Notes: generated by a model not told the origin, from the letters alone. A DNA stretch of 24,978 bases from Sedimentisphaerales bacterium (GCA_016932895.1 JAFGCA010000439.1:1-24978); one strand, 5' to 3'; shown: positions 1-7,306, counted from the first letter of the stretch. Made by a program: numbers and translations.

Positions 1-168
1 GTCCGACACTTCCACGCCCGAGTTGAAGTCCCAGTACGCATGGACCGAACGCGGGTGGTCCTCCGGCCACCAGCCCAGGTGCGGGCTGAGGCCATTGCCC
101 GTTGGATTGGCCAGAGCCGCCGTTGAGCACAAGGCACAAACGGCTATTGCCAAAAGAAATTTTTTCAT
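1..168 (-). CDS. Exported protein, N-terminal part (runs off the window)
   Basis: The reading frame opens with ATG at 168 and stays open to base 1, giving 56 residues; the rest lies outside the window. The first 20 or so residues form a classic signal peptide: MKK, then a hydrophobic stretch, then a cleavage site near ALA-N. A purine-rich AGAGGGG ribosome-binding site lies 8 to 10 bases upstream. The visible mature part (NPTGNGLSPHLGWW...) matches no family I recognise. It follows two PEP-CTERM-like genes on the same strand at a gap of 101 bases, so it may be a third surface-sorted protein, but its C-terminus is not visible. Confidence 0.75.
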   Translation of the reverse strand, partial: MKKFLLAIAVCALCSTAALANPTGNGLSPHLGWWPEDHPRSVHAYWDFNSGVEVSD

Positions 169-223
169 CTTCGTACCCCTCTTTCTTTGCTCTCTGTTTG
201 CTTTCTATCACCCTTCTCTTCAC

Positions 224-252
224 CGAGGCCGGGCGCCGAGCGCCCGGCCTCG
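224..252 (-). terminator. 12-bp perfect GC hairpin between exported-protein genes
   Basis: Bases 224-235 pair perfectly with 241-252 around a 5-base loop (236-240). The hairpin starts 18 bases beyond the stop codon of the gene at 270-968. No T-tract follows on either strand, so it may be a factor-dependent terminator or an mRNA-end stabiliser rather than a textbook intrinsic terminator. Confidence 0.5.
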
Positions 253-269
253 AACGTGTTATCTTTGAA

Positions 270-968
270 CTACATGCTTCTGCGCCGTCGCAGCCAGCCG
301 ACCACACCGGCACCCAGCGAACCCAGCACCAGCGCGCCCGGCGCCGGAACCGGCGGCTCTGGCTCCTCGTAGAAATCGATCACCAGCTTCGACCAATCCA
401 CGCGGAGGGACGACTTTCCGACCGGGTCGCCCGGCCACTCGCTGTCGATATCGACGGCGACAAAGACCGAGCCGTCATCGACGATCATGTCCAGCAGGTC
501 CGGATCCATCAGCGGGTCCAGCAGGTCAAACGTTGTCTCCGTCCAGGCCCAGATGACATTGGGCGTGGGCGTGGGCGTATCTAGCTGACCTACCCATTTC
601 CCCGGCGGGGGCGCAACGACGTTGCTGTCGTCGCCGTCGACGTCGATGTCGACGTCAAAGTACACCTGATGGGCTATGTCATAGTGTGTGTACGCCCGGA
701 TGGTGAGCGTGGCGCTGGTAATGCTGTCATACGCCGGCACGGTAATCGCATGCGTCCAACCCCAGTCTTCATCAGCCCATTTCCGCCAAGTCGTATAAAG
801 GGTCGGGTCGGCAAGCCCGGTCTCGTCAAAATAGGTGCCGGCCTGGCCATCAGCCTCATCCACGAAACTCTCCACGTGTGTCGGCCCGGCATAGGCCGCG
901 CTGCCAACCAGCAGCAGAATCATTGTCCATCCAAGAATCTTGTGCAACATCTCCATATTCCTACTCAC
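270..968 (-). CDS. PEP-CTERM-like sorted exported protein
   Basis: This 232-residue protein starts with GTG at 968, chosen because a GGGGGAGAG ribosome-binding site sits 7 bases upstream; the in-frame ATGs at 956 and 950 are poorly served. Residues 1 to about 28 form a signal peptide ending in AAYAG. The body has many Asp and aromatic residues and a VDIDVDGDD stretch, suggesting a calcium-binding beta-sandwich, but I cannot name the domain. The C-terminus is a sorting tail: EPPVPAPGA, a hydrophobic helix (LVLGSLGAGVVGWL) and a basic end RRRRSM. In the PEP-CTERM family such tails are recognised and cut by an exosortase. The motif here is PAP rather than the usual PEP. Function unknown; surface location inferred. 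Confidence 0.88.
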   Translation of the reverse strand: MSRNMEMLHKILGWTMILLLVGSAAYAGPTHVESFVDEADGQAGTYFDETGLADPTLYTTWRKWADEDWGWTHAITVPAYDSITSATLTIRAYTHYDIAHQVYFDVDIDVDGDDSNVVAPPPGKWVGQLDTPTPTPNVIWAWTETTFDLLDPLMDPDLLDMIVDDGSVFVAVDIDSEWPGDPVGKSSLRVDWSKLVIDFYEEPEPPVPAPGALVLGSLGAGVVGWLRRRRSM

Positions 969-1045
969 TTAAATACTCTCCCCCTTGGTTTTTACGGGTG
1001 GCTCGCGCCACTCCACTCTACATCACACTCTCTCCTTCAAGCCCG

Positions 1046-1693
1046 TTACAGTCCCCGCCTGCGGAACAAGCCCACCAGGGCCGCACCGAGGCTGCCCAGA
1101 ACAACCGCGCCCGGAGCCGGAACGGGACAAGTATTGCCACAATCTTCCGTCAGCACGACGTTGTCCAGCAAAGCGCCGACGCTGTCGTCGCTGTCCAGGT
1201 TGTAAAAGACGATCTGGTGAGACAGGCCGTCGCCCGGAATCACGACGGTTTCCGTGCTGAAACCATCGCTCCAGTAACGCGGTATGGGCGGCGCCAGGGG
1301 CGCCGGACCTATATCGGCGAAACTGACCCAGACGGTCTCAATCAATTGATCCACCGGCAGTTGGCTTCCTGCCAGGTCGAACGTCAAGGTGTACGTGCAC
1401 CCCGTCTGGAACAAGATCGGGGCCGCCGTAGCCAGCATGCCCGCCTGGTCCGTGCTGCCATCCAGATCAACATAGAGGCCGTAGCCCTGTCCCGGGAAGA
1501 AATCCGACAATGGGTCCCCGGGGATCGGGATGATGTCCACCGTGCCGCCGACGACGATCCATCCACCGGGAATCGCGTTCGCGCCCGGCGGCCCGTCGTT
1601 GAAATCGTCTTCGAATATGACGACGGGAGCAGCCAAAGAAGTTCCCACCAGAACAAGAATCGCTATCAAACCTCCTGTCAATTTCGTCTTCAT
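1046..1693 (-). CDS. PEP-CTERM-like sorted exported protein
   Basis: A 215-residue protein. I start it at ATG 1693, which gives a clean signal peptide (MKTKLTGG, hydrophobic stretch, SLAAP); GGAG lies 10 bases upstream, and the GTG at 1708 only adds five residues. The mature part begins with FEDDFNDG and contains GGWIVVGGTVDIIP, which resembles planctomycetal jelly-roll proteins that open with a 'fracture at DF' type motif, though I cannot assign a family firmly. The tail is CPVPAPGA, then VVLGSLGAALVGLF, then RRRGL: the same sorting signal as in the next gene. The gap to that gene is 77 bases, so the two may be co-transcribed. No catalytic motif is visible. Confidence 0.88.
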   Translation of the reverse strand: MKTKLTGGLIAILVLVGTSLAAPVVIFEDDFNDGPPGANAIPGGWIVVGGTVDIIPIPGDPLSDFFPGQGYGLYVDLDGSTDQAGMLATAAPILFQTGCTYTLTFDLAGSQLPVDQLIETVWVSFADIGPAPLAPPIPRYWSDGFSTETVVIPGDGLSHQIVFYNLDSDDSVGALLDNVVLTEDCGNTCPVPAPGAVVLGSLGAALVGLFRRRGL

Positions 1694-1720
1694 CACACTC
1701 TGCTCCACTCCGCTTTCGAA

Positions 1721-1783
1721 TCATTCAGCTTTCGCAATCGCTATCAGGTAAGAATCCGTTAACGTTGCCGTCAAATGTGACAT
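1721..1783 (-). CDS. Possible 20-residue leader peptide
   Basis: ATG at 1783 opens a 20-codon frame (MSHLTATLTDSYLIAIAKAE) that ends in TGA at 1721-1723, 27 bases before the start of the PEP-CTERM gene. An AAGAAGGTG stretch 4 to 12 bases upstream could bind the ribosome. Its codons include one arm of the inverted repeat at 1758-1768. It is not recognised and could be chance. Confidence 0.2.
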   Translation of the reverse strand: MSHLTATLTDSYLIAIAKAE

Positions 1784-1853
1784 CACAACACCTTCTTGAT
1801 GGAAGGGTCCTGCGCACCGACCCCCCGCTCGAGAAGGTGGACGCAACGTTAAC
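1758..1853. repeat. 11-bp perfect inverted repeat, arms 74 bp apart
   Basis: GTTAACGTTGC at 1758-1768 is the exact reverse complement of GCAACGTTAAC at 1843-1853. Each arm contains the self-palindrome GTTAAC. It lies in the leader upstream of the PEP-CTERM gene, between the promoter at 2177-2205 and the start at 1693. It could fold the transcript or form two operator half-sites. Confidence 0.6.
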
Positions 1854-2176
1854 TCAGGGACCGCGCGGAGGTCCACGCGCCAATTGGGCGAACGTCGGAT
1901 ATGCCAAATGAGATGCAAGCAGAGATCCGCGAAAGGCCCCGTACCGGCAGAAGCGGCACGACGCACGGCGCGTACTCGCCGCAGCCACCTTTGCCAAGGG
2001 CAGCGACAGCGCAATACACAAACCTCTACTCCTTCTCTTCAACACCTCTCCTCCTCCCAAGTGCATGCGCATAATCTCGCCGGAACAACGACCAGCGCAC
2101 ACAGCCAGGATTTACCCTTCTCCGTAGGACACTCTCCACGTGAAAATTCCGCATCGACGGAACCTTCACAGCTTTG

Positions 2177-2205
2177 ATTCTATCCATTGGCGGCTCATGT
2201 GTCAA
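2177..2205 (-). promoter_or_regulatory. Sigma-70 promoter reading toward the PEP-CTERM genes
   Basis: On the minus strand the sequence is TTGACA (2205-2200), a 17-base spacer, then TAGAAT (2182-2177). An AT-rich stretch just upstream (2206-2218) resembles an UP element. The start of transcription would be near 2170, about 475 bases before the first clear gene. Confidence 0.7.
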
Positions 2206-2594
2206 TAAAATTCCCAAAAACATGGGCAGGTCTGCATTTCTGTGGTCGGGGAGATTCGGAACGGATTTCGGGGCATCGGCCAGGCGCCGGGTATGCCTCC
2301 GCATCTGCCCTGAACCGCGTGCGATCACCATGTGAAACGCCAAAGTCTCTTTCGCCTCTGGCGAGGCGGCCCGGCGTCTCCCCTTCTGCGTAACCCTTTT
2401 GCATACAAGGAGTAAGGCGAGAGCCTCCCAGCGTCCATCCCTTTCGGCAGCGGTGCCCCGGCTTGGGGGATCAGACGCATTTGGCCGCTTCCGACGCGCG
2501 CCCCGGCGCAAAGGGAGAGAACGAGAGAGGGCCCGGCGCGCTGCATTCAAGCGAGGTCTGCGTGGCCCGGCCAGCGTCGCCGGACCGGGCGTCG

Positions 2595-2612
2595 CCGGAG
2601 AAAAACCTCCGG
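2595..2612 (-). terminator. Hairpin directly after rfbB
   Basis: Bases 2595-2600 (CCGGAG) pair with 2607-2612 (CTCCGG) around a loop that reads GTTTTT on the minus strand. The hairpin begins one base after the rfbB stop. There is no T-tract behind it; a second GC inverted repeat (2565-2570 with 2585-2590) follows. Confidence 0.4.
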
Positions 2613-2613
2613 A

Positions 2614-3627
2614 TCACCGATTCTTGTACATCGACTCGTAGTATTTTTGATAGTCGCCGGAGACGACATTGGCCAGCCACACCGCGTTCTGAAGGTACCA
2701 GTCGATCGTCCGGGCCATCCCCTCTTCAAACGTCACCGACGGCTTCCAGTCCAGCTCGTTGATGATCTTGCCGGCGTCGATGGCGTAGCGGCGATCGTGC
2801 CCGAGCCGGTCTTTGACGTGGCGGATCAGGCTCTTGGGCTTGTCGAGCCGCTGCAGAATGATGTCGATCACTTCAAGATTCGCCTTTTCGTTGCAGCCAC
2901 CGATGTTATAGATTTCTCCCGGCGGCCCCTGCTCCAGCACGCGCCAGAGCGCCGTGCAGTGATCGTACACGTAAAGCCAGTCGCGAACGTACAGACCGTC
3001 GCCGTAGACGGGCAGTTCCTCGTCGCTCAGAGCGTTGTTGATCATCAACGGAATGAGCTTCTCGGGGAATTGATACGGACCGTAGTTGTTCGAACAACGC
3101 GTGATGTTGTACCGAATCGGCCAGGTGTGACCGAACGCCTGCACGAGAAGATCGGCGGCCGCCTTGCTCGCCGAATAGGGAGAGTTCGGACTCAGCGGCG
3201 TCTGCTCGGTGAACACCCCCTCGGGCCCCAGCGCGCCGTAGACCTCGTCGGTGGAGACCTGGAGAAACCGGTCGACCTTCTTGTCGCGGGCGGCCTCCAG
3301 CAGGGTCAGGGTGCCGGTGACGTTCGTCTCAATGAAGATCTTCGGTCCGGTGATGGAGCGGTCCACGTGACTCTCGGCGGCAAAATTGACAATCGCCTCG
3401 ACCTGATACTCGTCGATGAGCTTCTCGACGAGCGGGCCGTCGCAGATATCGCCCGCGACGAACTTGTGGTGGTCGTGGTCGACGAACTCCGCGAGGTTCT
3501 CCAGGTTCCCCGCATAAGTCAGCTTGTCGAGGTTCACAACGACCACGTCGGGATGCTCCGAGAGCACCATCCGGACGAAATTGCTCCCGATGAACCCGGC
3601 GCCGCCTGTCACCAGAATGCTTCTCAT
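2614..3627 (-). CDS. rfbB: dTDP-glucose 4,6-dehydratase
   Basis: This 337-residue protein is the full family length. It converts dTDP-glucose to dTDP-4-keto-6-deoxyglucose, the second step of dTDP-L-rhamnose synthesis, in the cytoplasm with bound NAD. Seen: the Rossmann motif GGAGFIG (residues 8-14), NFAAESHVDRS (81-91), the STDEVYG active-site segment (125-131) with the Asp-Glu pair D127/E128 typical of dehydratases, and the YxxxK pair Y151/K155. The NNYGPYQFPEKLIPL substrate-binding segment is also typical. Its ATG overlaps the rfbD stop as ATGA (3624-3627), so the two are translationally coupled. It is the last gene of the rfbACDB operon. Confidence 0.97.
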   Translation of the reverse strand: MRSILVTGGAGFIGSNFVRMVLSEHPDVVVVNLDKLTYAGNLENLAEFVDHDHHKFVAGDICDGPLVEKLIDEYQVEAIVNFAAESHVDRSITGPKIFIETNVTGTLTLLEAARDKKVDRFLQVSTDEVYGALGPEGVFTEQTPLSPNSPYSASKAAADLLVQAFGHTWPIRYNITRCSNNYGPYQFPEKLIPLMINNALSDEELPVYGDGLYVRDWLYVYDHCTALWRVLEQGPPGEIYNIGGCNEKANLEVIDIILQRLDKPKSLIRHVKDRLGHDRRYAIDAGKIINELDWKPSVTFEEGMARTIDWYLQNAVWLANVVSGDYQKYYESMYKNR

Positions 3628-4466
3628 AGCTGCCTCAAAAAGGACTCGAGCGTTTCCTGCCAGGGTCGAATCGACTGGTTCAGCAAAGTGCGAATCTTAC
3701 CGCAATCGAACCGGCTGTTCAACGGGCGTTGCGCCGGCGTGGCGAAATCGCTGCTGGGACAAGCCGACAGTTCGGTCTGCGGCGCGCACCGCCGGAGAAT
3801 GAACTGCGCCACATCGAAGCGGCTGGCATATCCGGCGCCGGCAAAGTGGAAGAGCCCCTCGGCTCTTCTCTCCAGAAGCATGCAGGCCATGGCGGCTACC
3901 TCGGTCGTGGCCGTCGGAGAACCGATCTGATCGTCCACGACCTTGAGGCCTCCTCCCTGCCCGGCACGCTCGATCACCTTGGTCACGAAGTTCTTTCCGT
4001 GCGAGCCATAGGTCCATTCGATGCGCATGATACAACTCCGGCAGCCGCTCTCGAGCAGGCGCTGCTCGCCGGCCAGTTTGCTCCTGCCGTACTCGTTGAT
4101 GGGATTCGGCGCGTCCGTTTCCCCGTACGGCCTGTCCAGCCGGCCGTCAAAAACGAAATCCGTGCTGAAATGCAGGACCCATGTGCCGGCGTCGCGCGCG
4201 AAGGCTCCCAACCGCCCCACCGCTTCGGCGTTGATGCGGTGCGCCAGGACCGACTCCGTCTCGGCCCCGTCGACGTTCGTATAGGCGGCGCAGTTGATCA
4301 CCGCGTCCGCCCCATCGATGGCCCCCCGCAGTTGCGCGGCGTCGGTGATGTCAAACGCGGGCAAATCATAGCCCCGCGCGGCGATCCCACGTTCCTCACA
4401 GGCAGCCACCAGGTCGGTGCCCAGCATGCCGGCGGCCCCCAAAATCGCTACGACCGGCTCAGCCAT
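3624..4466 (-). CDS. rfbD: dTDP-4-dehydrorhamnose reductase
   Basis: The last enzyme of the pathway, reducing dTDP-4-keto-L-rhamnose to dTDP-L-rhamnose with NAD(P)H. I start it at ATG 4466 (280 residues), because the protein then opens MAEPVVAILGAAGMLG with the nucleotide-binding motif at residues 10-16; the longer frame from 4496 adds ten residues with no family counterpart. Seen: CAAYTNVDGAE (59-69), STDFVFDG (101-108) and the catalytic YGRSK (126-130), as in short-chain reductases of the RmlD type. The start overlaps the end of rfbC by 8 bases, and the stop overlaps rfbB by 4. Length is near the usual 280-300. Confidence 0.95.
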   Translation of the reverse strand: MAEPVVAILGAAGMLGTDLVAACEERGIAARGYDLPAFDITDAAQLRGAIDGADAVINCAAYTNVDGAETESVLAHRINAEAVGRLGAFARDAGTWVLHFSTDFVFDGRLDRPYGETDAPNPINEYGRSKLAGEQRLLESGCRSCIMRIEWTYGSHGKNFVTKVIERAGQGGGLKVVDDQIGSPTATTEVAAMACMLLERRAEGLFHFAGAGYASRFDVAQFILRRCAPQTELSACPSSDFATPAQRPLNSRFDCGKIRTLLNQSIRPWQETLESFLRQL

Positions 4467-4986
4467 CCCGCCGCATCCAGTCGTACGGAATATCATTGTC
4501 GTGCGGATGCGTGCGAAACTCGTCGGGCTCGGCCCTGTTGTACGACTCGGAAACGATGTTTACGATGTACGCCTCCGTCTGGCCCACGCACATCCATCCG
4601 TGCTGCACGCCCGGCGGGATGCGGACCAGGCCGGGACAGTGCTCGCCGAGATAGATCTCGTGCACCGTACCGCGGGTCGGCGAATCCTCGCGCGCGTCGT
4701 AGAGACCGACCTTGACCGTGCCGCGCACCACATAAAAGTGATCGGTCTGTTTTCGGTGATAATGCCACGCCTTGACCACGCCGGGGTAGGTCGTGGTGAA
4801 ATAGACCTGGCCGAATTTCTCAAACCACGGGTCATCCGCCCGCATGATTTCTCCGAGCCGGCCCCGCTCGTCGGGAATCACCTTCCCCCGGCGGGCTCCA
4901 AAACCCTCGATCAACTCACCCGAGCTGCGAACGATGAGTCCCTCGTCGACCATAACCGCTTTGAGCGGCAACACGTTCTTTGTCAT
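4459..4986 (-). CDS. rfbC: dTDP-4-dehydrorhamnose 3,5-epimerase family protein (divergent)
   Basis: A cupin-fold protein of 175 residues from ATG 4986, which overlaps the rfbA stop as ATGA; the longer frame to 5055 only reads back through rfbA. By position it should be the 3,5-epimerase. The family landmarks are partly kept: the catalytic His lies in W74-H75-Y76-H77 (usual motif LHYQ), PPGVQHGW spans 124-131, and a Tyr (Y140) sits where the family's catalytic Tyr is expected. However, the loop after the His is about three residues shorter, and the conserved Lys downstream of it appears replaced by the T81-D82-H83 region. It is therefore a divergent RmlC; another sugar epimerase or isomerase activity remains possible. 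Confidence 0.82.
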   Translation of the reverse strand: MTKNVLPLKAVMVDEGLIVRSSGELIEGFGARRGKVIPDERGRLGEIMRADDPWFEKFGQVYFTTTYPGVVKAWHYHRKQTDHFYVVRGTVKVGLYDAREDSPTRGTVHEIYLGEHCPGLVRIPPGVQHGWMCVGQTEAYIVNIVSESYNRAEPDEFRTHPHDNDIPYDWMRRDG

Positions 4987-5711
4987 TCCGGCGGTTCTCC
5001 TATTGCCAGTTCGTTGGCCCGCATCAGGGAGTCGAACGTGCCGGCGTCCGTCCACCAGCCCTCGAGAAAATCATAGGACATCTGCCCCTTGCCGATATAG
5101 GCGTTGTTGACGTCCGTGATTTCCAACTCCCCGCGAGCCGAAGGTTTCAGCGTCCGGATGATGTCAAAAACCGAGGCATCGTAAAAATACACCCCCGTAA
5201 TAGCATAATCGGACTTCGGTTCTTTCGGTTTCTCTTCGATGCCCAACACCTTGCCGTCCCGGATCTCAGCGACGCCGAAGCGATGAGGATCGGCGACCTG
5301 GCGCAAGAGCAAGCGCGCCCCCAGGTTCTGCTCGATGAACTTCGCGGCGTGCTGCTTGAGGCTGCCCTGGAAGATGTTGTCGCCGAGGATCACCGCCAGC
5401 GGCTGGCCGTTGGCGAAATTCTCGGCCAGTGCCAGCGCCTGGGCAATGCCGCCGGCCTCGTCCTGGACCTTGTACGTGAACCGGCAGCCAAGGTCCTTGC
5501 CCGAACCGAGCAGCCCCACCACGTCGCCCATGTGCTCGACGCCCGTGACGATCAGGATCTCCTCGATCCCGATGCCCGTGAGCTTTTCGATCGGATAGTA
5601 GATCATGGGCTTGCGGCCGACGGGCAACAGGTGCTTGTTGGTCACCTTGGTCAGCGGCCGCAACCGCGAACCCGTACCCCCGGCAAGAACCACACCTCGT
5701 AAGTTCATCAT
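4983..5711 (-). CDS. rfbA: Glucose-1-phosphate thymidylyltransferase, short form
   Basis: Joins glucose 1-phosphate and dTTP to make dTDP-glucose, the entry step to dTDP-rhamnose. The start ATG at 5711 is chosen because GGAG lies 9 bases upstream; a second ATG follows directly at 5708. Seen in the 242-residue product: the nucleotidyltransferase signature GGTGSRLRPLT (11-21) with the KxxLPVGRKPMI segment behind it, LGDNIF with the metal-binding Asp (109-114), EEKPKEP (149-155), GELEITDVN (184-192) and WWTDAGTF (209-216). Classic RfbA is about 290 residues, so this is the short form lacking the C-terminal helices tied to allosteric control. First gene of the operon, about 20 bases behind a consensus promoter. 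Confidence 0.95.
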   Translation of the reverse strand: MMNLRGVVLAGGTGSRLRPLTKVTNKHLLPVGRKPMIYYPIEKLTGIGIEEILIVTGVEHMGDVVGLLGSGKDLGCRFTYKVQDEAGGIAQALALAENFANGQPLAVILGDNIFQGSLKQHAAKFIEQNLGARLLLRQVADPHRFGVAEIRDGKVLGIEEKPKEPKSDYAITGVYFYDASVFDIIRTLKPSARGELEITDVNNAYIGKGQMSYDFLEGWWTDAGTFDSLMRANELAIGEPPE

Positions 5712-5737
5712 CGTCAAAATCTCCAAGAGATGGGGAA

Positions 5738-5766
5738 ATTCTAACTGCCCAAACCACCGTCGTCAA
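5738..5766 (-). promoter_or_regulatory. Promoter of the rfbACDB operon
   Basis: On the minus strand the sequence is TTGACG (5766-5761), a 17-base spacer, then TAGAAT (5743-5738). The -10 box ends 26 bases before the rfbA start, giving a short leader with the GGAG site. Confidence 0.8.
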
Positions 5767-5944
5767 CCGCAGTCGCCGCCCGTGGAAGCCACGGGAGAAC
5801 CGGGCGTACCCGCGTCCGATATCGCAGACCGCAGAACATACCCCTGCACCGAACGTATCGACCATGTAGATCCCTCTCTGAACGGCAAAGAACGAGGAAA
5901 ACAGGTTTGACCCTTGGCCGTGGTACGCTCAACGGCAAAAGTGT

Positions 5945-5974
5945 TTGACAGGGAAACCGGGAACCTGTTATAGT
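5945..5974 (+). promoter_or_regulatory. Promoter of tRNA-Lys
   Basis: TTGACA (5945-5950), an 18-base spacer, then TATAGT (5969-5974). The predicted start, near 5981, is about 14 bases before the tRNA 5' end. The spacer carries CCGG at the same place as in the promoter at 21686-21715. Confidence 0.8.
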
Positions 5975-5994
5975 GCGGCCCTTTACGAACGCAC

Positions 5995-6067
5995 GGGAGT
6001 GTAGCTCAGTCGGTAGAGCAACGGCCTTTTAAGCCGTAGGTCTTGGGTTCGAGTCCCAACACTCTCA
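5995..6067 (+). tRNA. tRNA-Lys (anticodon TTT)
   Basis: A complete 73-base cloverleaf. The acceptor stem is GGGAGTG with CACTCTC (one G-U pair) and discriminator A at 6067. The D stem is GCTC/GAGC, the anticodon stem ACGGC/GCCGT with loop CTTTTAA (anticodon TTT), and the T stem TTGGG/CCCAA with loop TTCGAGT. The CCA end is not encoded. Confidence 0.97.
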
Positions 6068-6170
6068 TTCGCTTATTTTGGCTACGGGCCGCAGGGGGCC
6101 CGATACAGCACGAGCCGAACCGAGGCACACCCGAGACCTGACAATCGAGCCATGAAAGGCGTTTTGCCCC

Positions 6171-7208
6171 ATGAGAGCGATGATACTGGCAGCGACGGCG
6201 CCCATCGAGACGAACCCTTTGACGTTGCAGGAAACAGCCGCGCCCCAGCCACAGGCGGGGCAGATTCGCGTGCACGTAACCGCCTGCGGTGTCTGCCACA
6301 CCGAGCTTGACGAGATTGAGGGCAGACTGGAGGCCCGATTGCCCGTCGTCCCGGGCCACGAGGTCGTTGGACGCGTCGATGCGTTGGGGCCCGAGACTTC
6401 GCGATTCGAGCCGGGCGACCGGGTCGGAATCGCGTGGATCTTCTCGGCGTGCGGCCGGTGCTCGTTTTGCCGGGGCGGCAACGAAAACCTCTGTGCCGAG
6501 TTTCGCGGAACCGGATGCGACGCCGACGGCGGATACGCCGAGTACATGGTGGTCCCGGAGGCATTCGCCTATCCCATCCCCGAGCCGTTCAGCGACGTGG
6601 AAGCGGCGCCCCTTCTCTGCGCCGGCGTGGTCGGCTATCGCGCCTTGAGACTCACGGGGTTGGCCGACGGCCAGACGCTCGGCTTCTTCGGCTTCGGTGC
6701 ATCGGCCCACATCCTGGTCCAGGTTGCCCGGCACAAGTTCCCTCGCTCGAAGGTGTTCGTTTTCACCCGGCCGGGCCAGACGCAGCACCAGGAGCTGGCG
6801 CGAAAGCTGGGGGCCCACTGGGCCGGCGCCACGGGAGAAGACCCACCGGCCAGACTCCACGCCGCCATCGACACCACGCCCGCCTGGACACCTATCGTCG
6901 AGGCGATGCGCGTCCTCGAACGAGGCGGTCGGCTCGTGATCAACGCGATCCGCAAGGAAGCAACCGACCAGAACGCCCTGCTCGCCCTGCGATACCCGGA
7001 GCATCTCTGGCTGGAGAAAGAGATCAAGACCGTGGCCAACGTCACCCGGCAGGATGCCCGCGAGTTCCTCCCCTTGGCGGCGGAGGTCCCGATCCGGCCG
7101 CTCGTCCAGGAGTTCGTCCTGGAGCAGGCCAACGAGGCCCTGAAACTCGTCAAGGCGGGCAAGACCCAGGGAGCCGCCGTGCTGCGCATCTCCAAGCCGG
7201 CTTCGTAA
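6171..7208 (+). CDS. Zinc-dependent alcohol dehydrogenase (MDR family)
   Basis: A 345-residue medium-chain dehydrogenase that interconverts an alcohol and an aldehyde with NAD(P)H. Catalytic zinc ligands are visible: C39 in CGVCHTE, H63 in PGHEVVG and C150 in LLCAGVVGYRAL. The structural zinc lobe has four Cys in CGRCSFCRGGNENLC (C94, C97, C100, C108). The Rossmann motif is GFFGFGASAH (about 171-180). Features such as GGYAEYMVVPE and AGVVGYRAL fit the AdhA/zinc alcohol dehydrogenase branch; the substrate cannot be told. AAAGGCG 9 bases before ATG 6171 can serve as ribosome-binding site; ATG 6180 is an alternative start. It lies 103 bases behind tRNA-Lys and might be read from that promoter. 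Confidence 0.93.
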   Translation: MRAMILAATAPIETNPLTLQETAAPQPQAGQIRVHVTACGVCHTELDEIEGRLEARLPVVPGHEVVGRVDALGPETSRFEPGDRVGIAWIFSACGRCSFCRGGNENLCAEFRGTGCDADGGYAEYMVVPEAFAYPIPEPFSDVEAAPLLCAGVVGYRALRLTGLADGQTLGFFGFGASAHILVQVARHKFPRSKVFVFTRPGQTQHQELARKLGAHWAGATGEDPPARLHAAIDTTPAWTPIVEAMRVLERGGRLVINAIRKEATDQNALLALRYPEHLWLEKEIKTVANVTRQDAREFLPLAAEVPIRPLVQEFVLEQANEALKLVKAGKTQGAAVLRISKPAS

Positions 7209-7278
7209 CGCCTCCGGCGCCACGTAGCGACATCTCGATCTCCGTACGCGCAGCCGACCCTCATAGCGGATAAACATG

Positions 7279-7306
7279 TTGACAAGTCCCGATCGAACAG
7301 TATTAT
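7279..7306 (+). promoter_or_regulatory. Promoter of the triple I42 inhibitor gene
   Basis: TTGACA (7279-7284), a 16-base spacer, then TATTAT (7301-7306). It leaves a leader of about 175 bases before ATG 7489. The leader contains a CCACC/GGTGG hairpin (7331-7335 with 7343-7347). Confidence 0.65.

Larger units (their letters stand above)
1694..2613. other. 0.9 kb without a convincing gene
   Basis: Several overlapping frames are open here on both strands, as expected at this GC content, but none has a recognisable protein or a good start with an Arg-poor composition. The segment holds a near-consensus minus-strand promoter (2177-2205), a pair of 11-base inverted repeats (1758-1853) and a possible 20-codon leader ORF (1721-1783). 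It can be read as a leader of about 480 nt for the PEP-CTERM gene at 1693, or as a separate small RNA. Confidence 0.5.

Noticed and set aside
2026..2550. Minus-strand frame of 174 codons in the left gene-free region
   Set aside because: Arg-rich translation without family likeness; it spans the promoter at 2177-2205 and has no good ribosome site.
2647..3930. Plus-strand frame of 427 codons across rfbB and rfbD
   Set aside because: The minus strand carries two textbook rhamnose enzymes with overlapping starts and stops.
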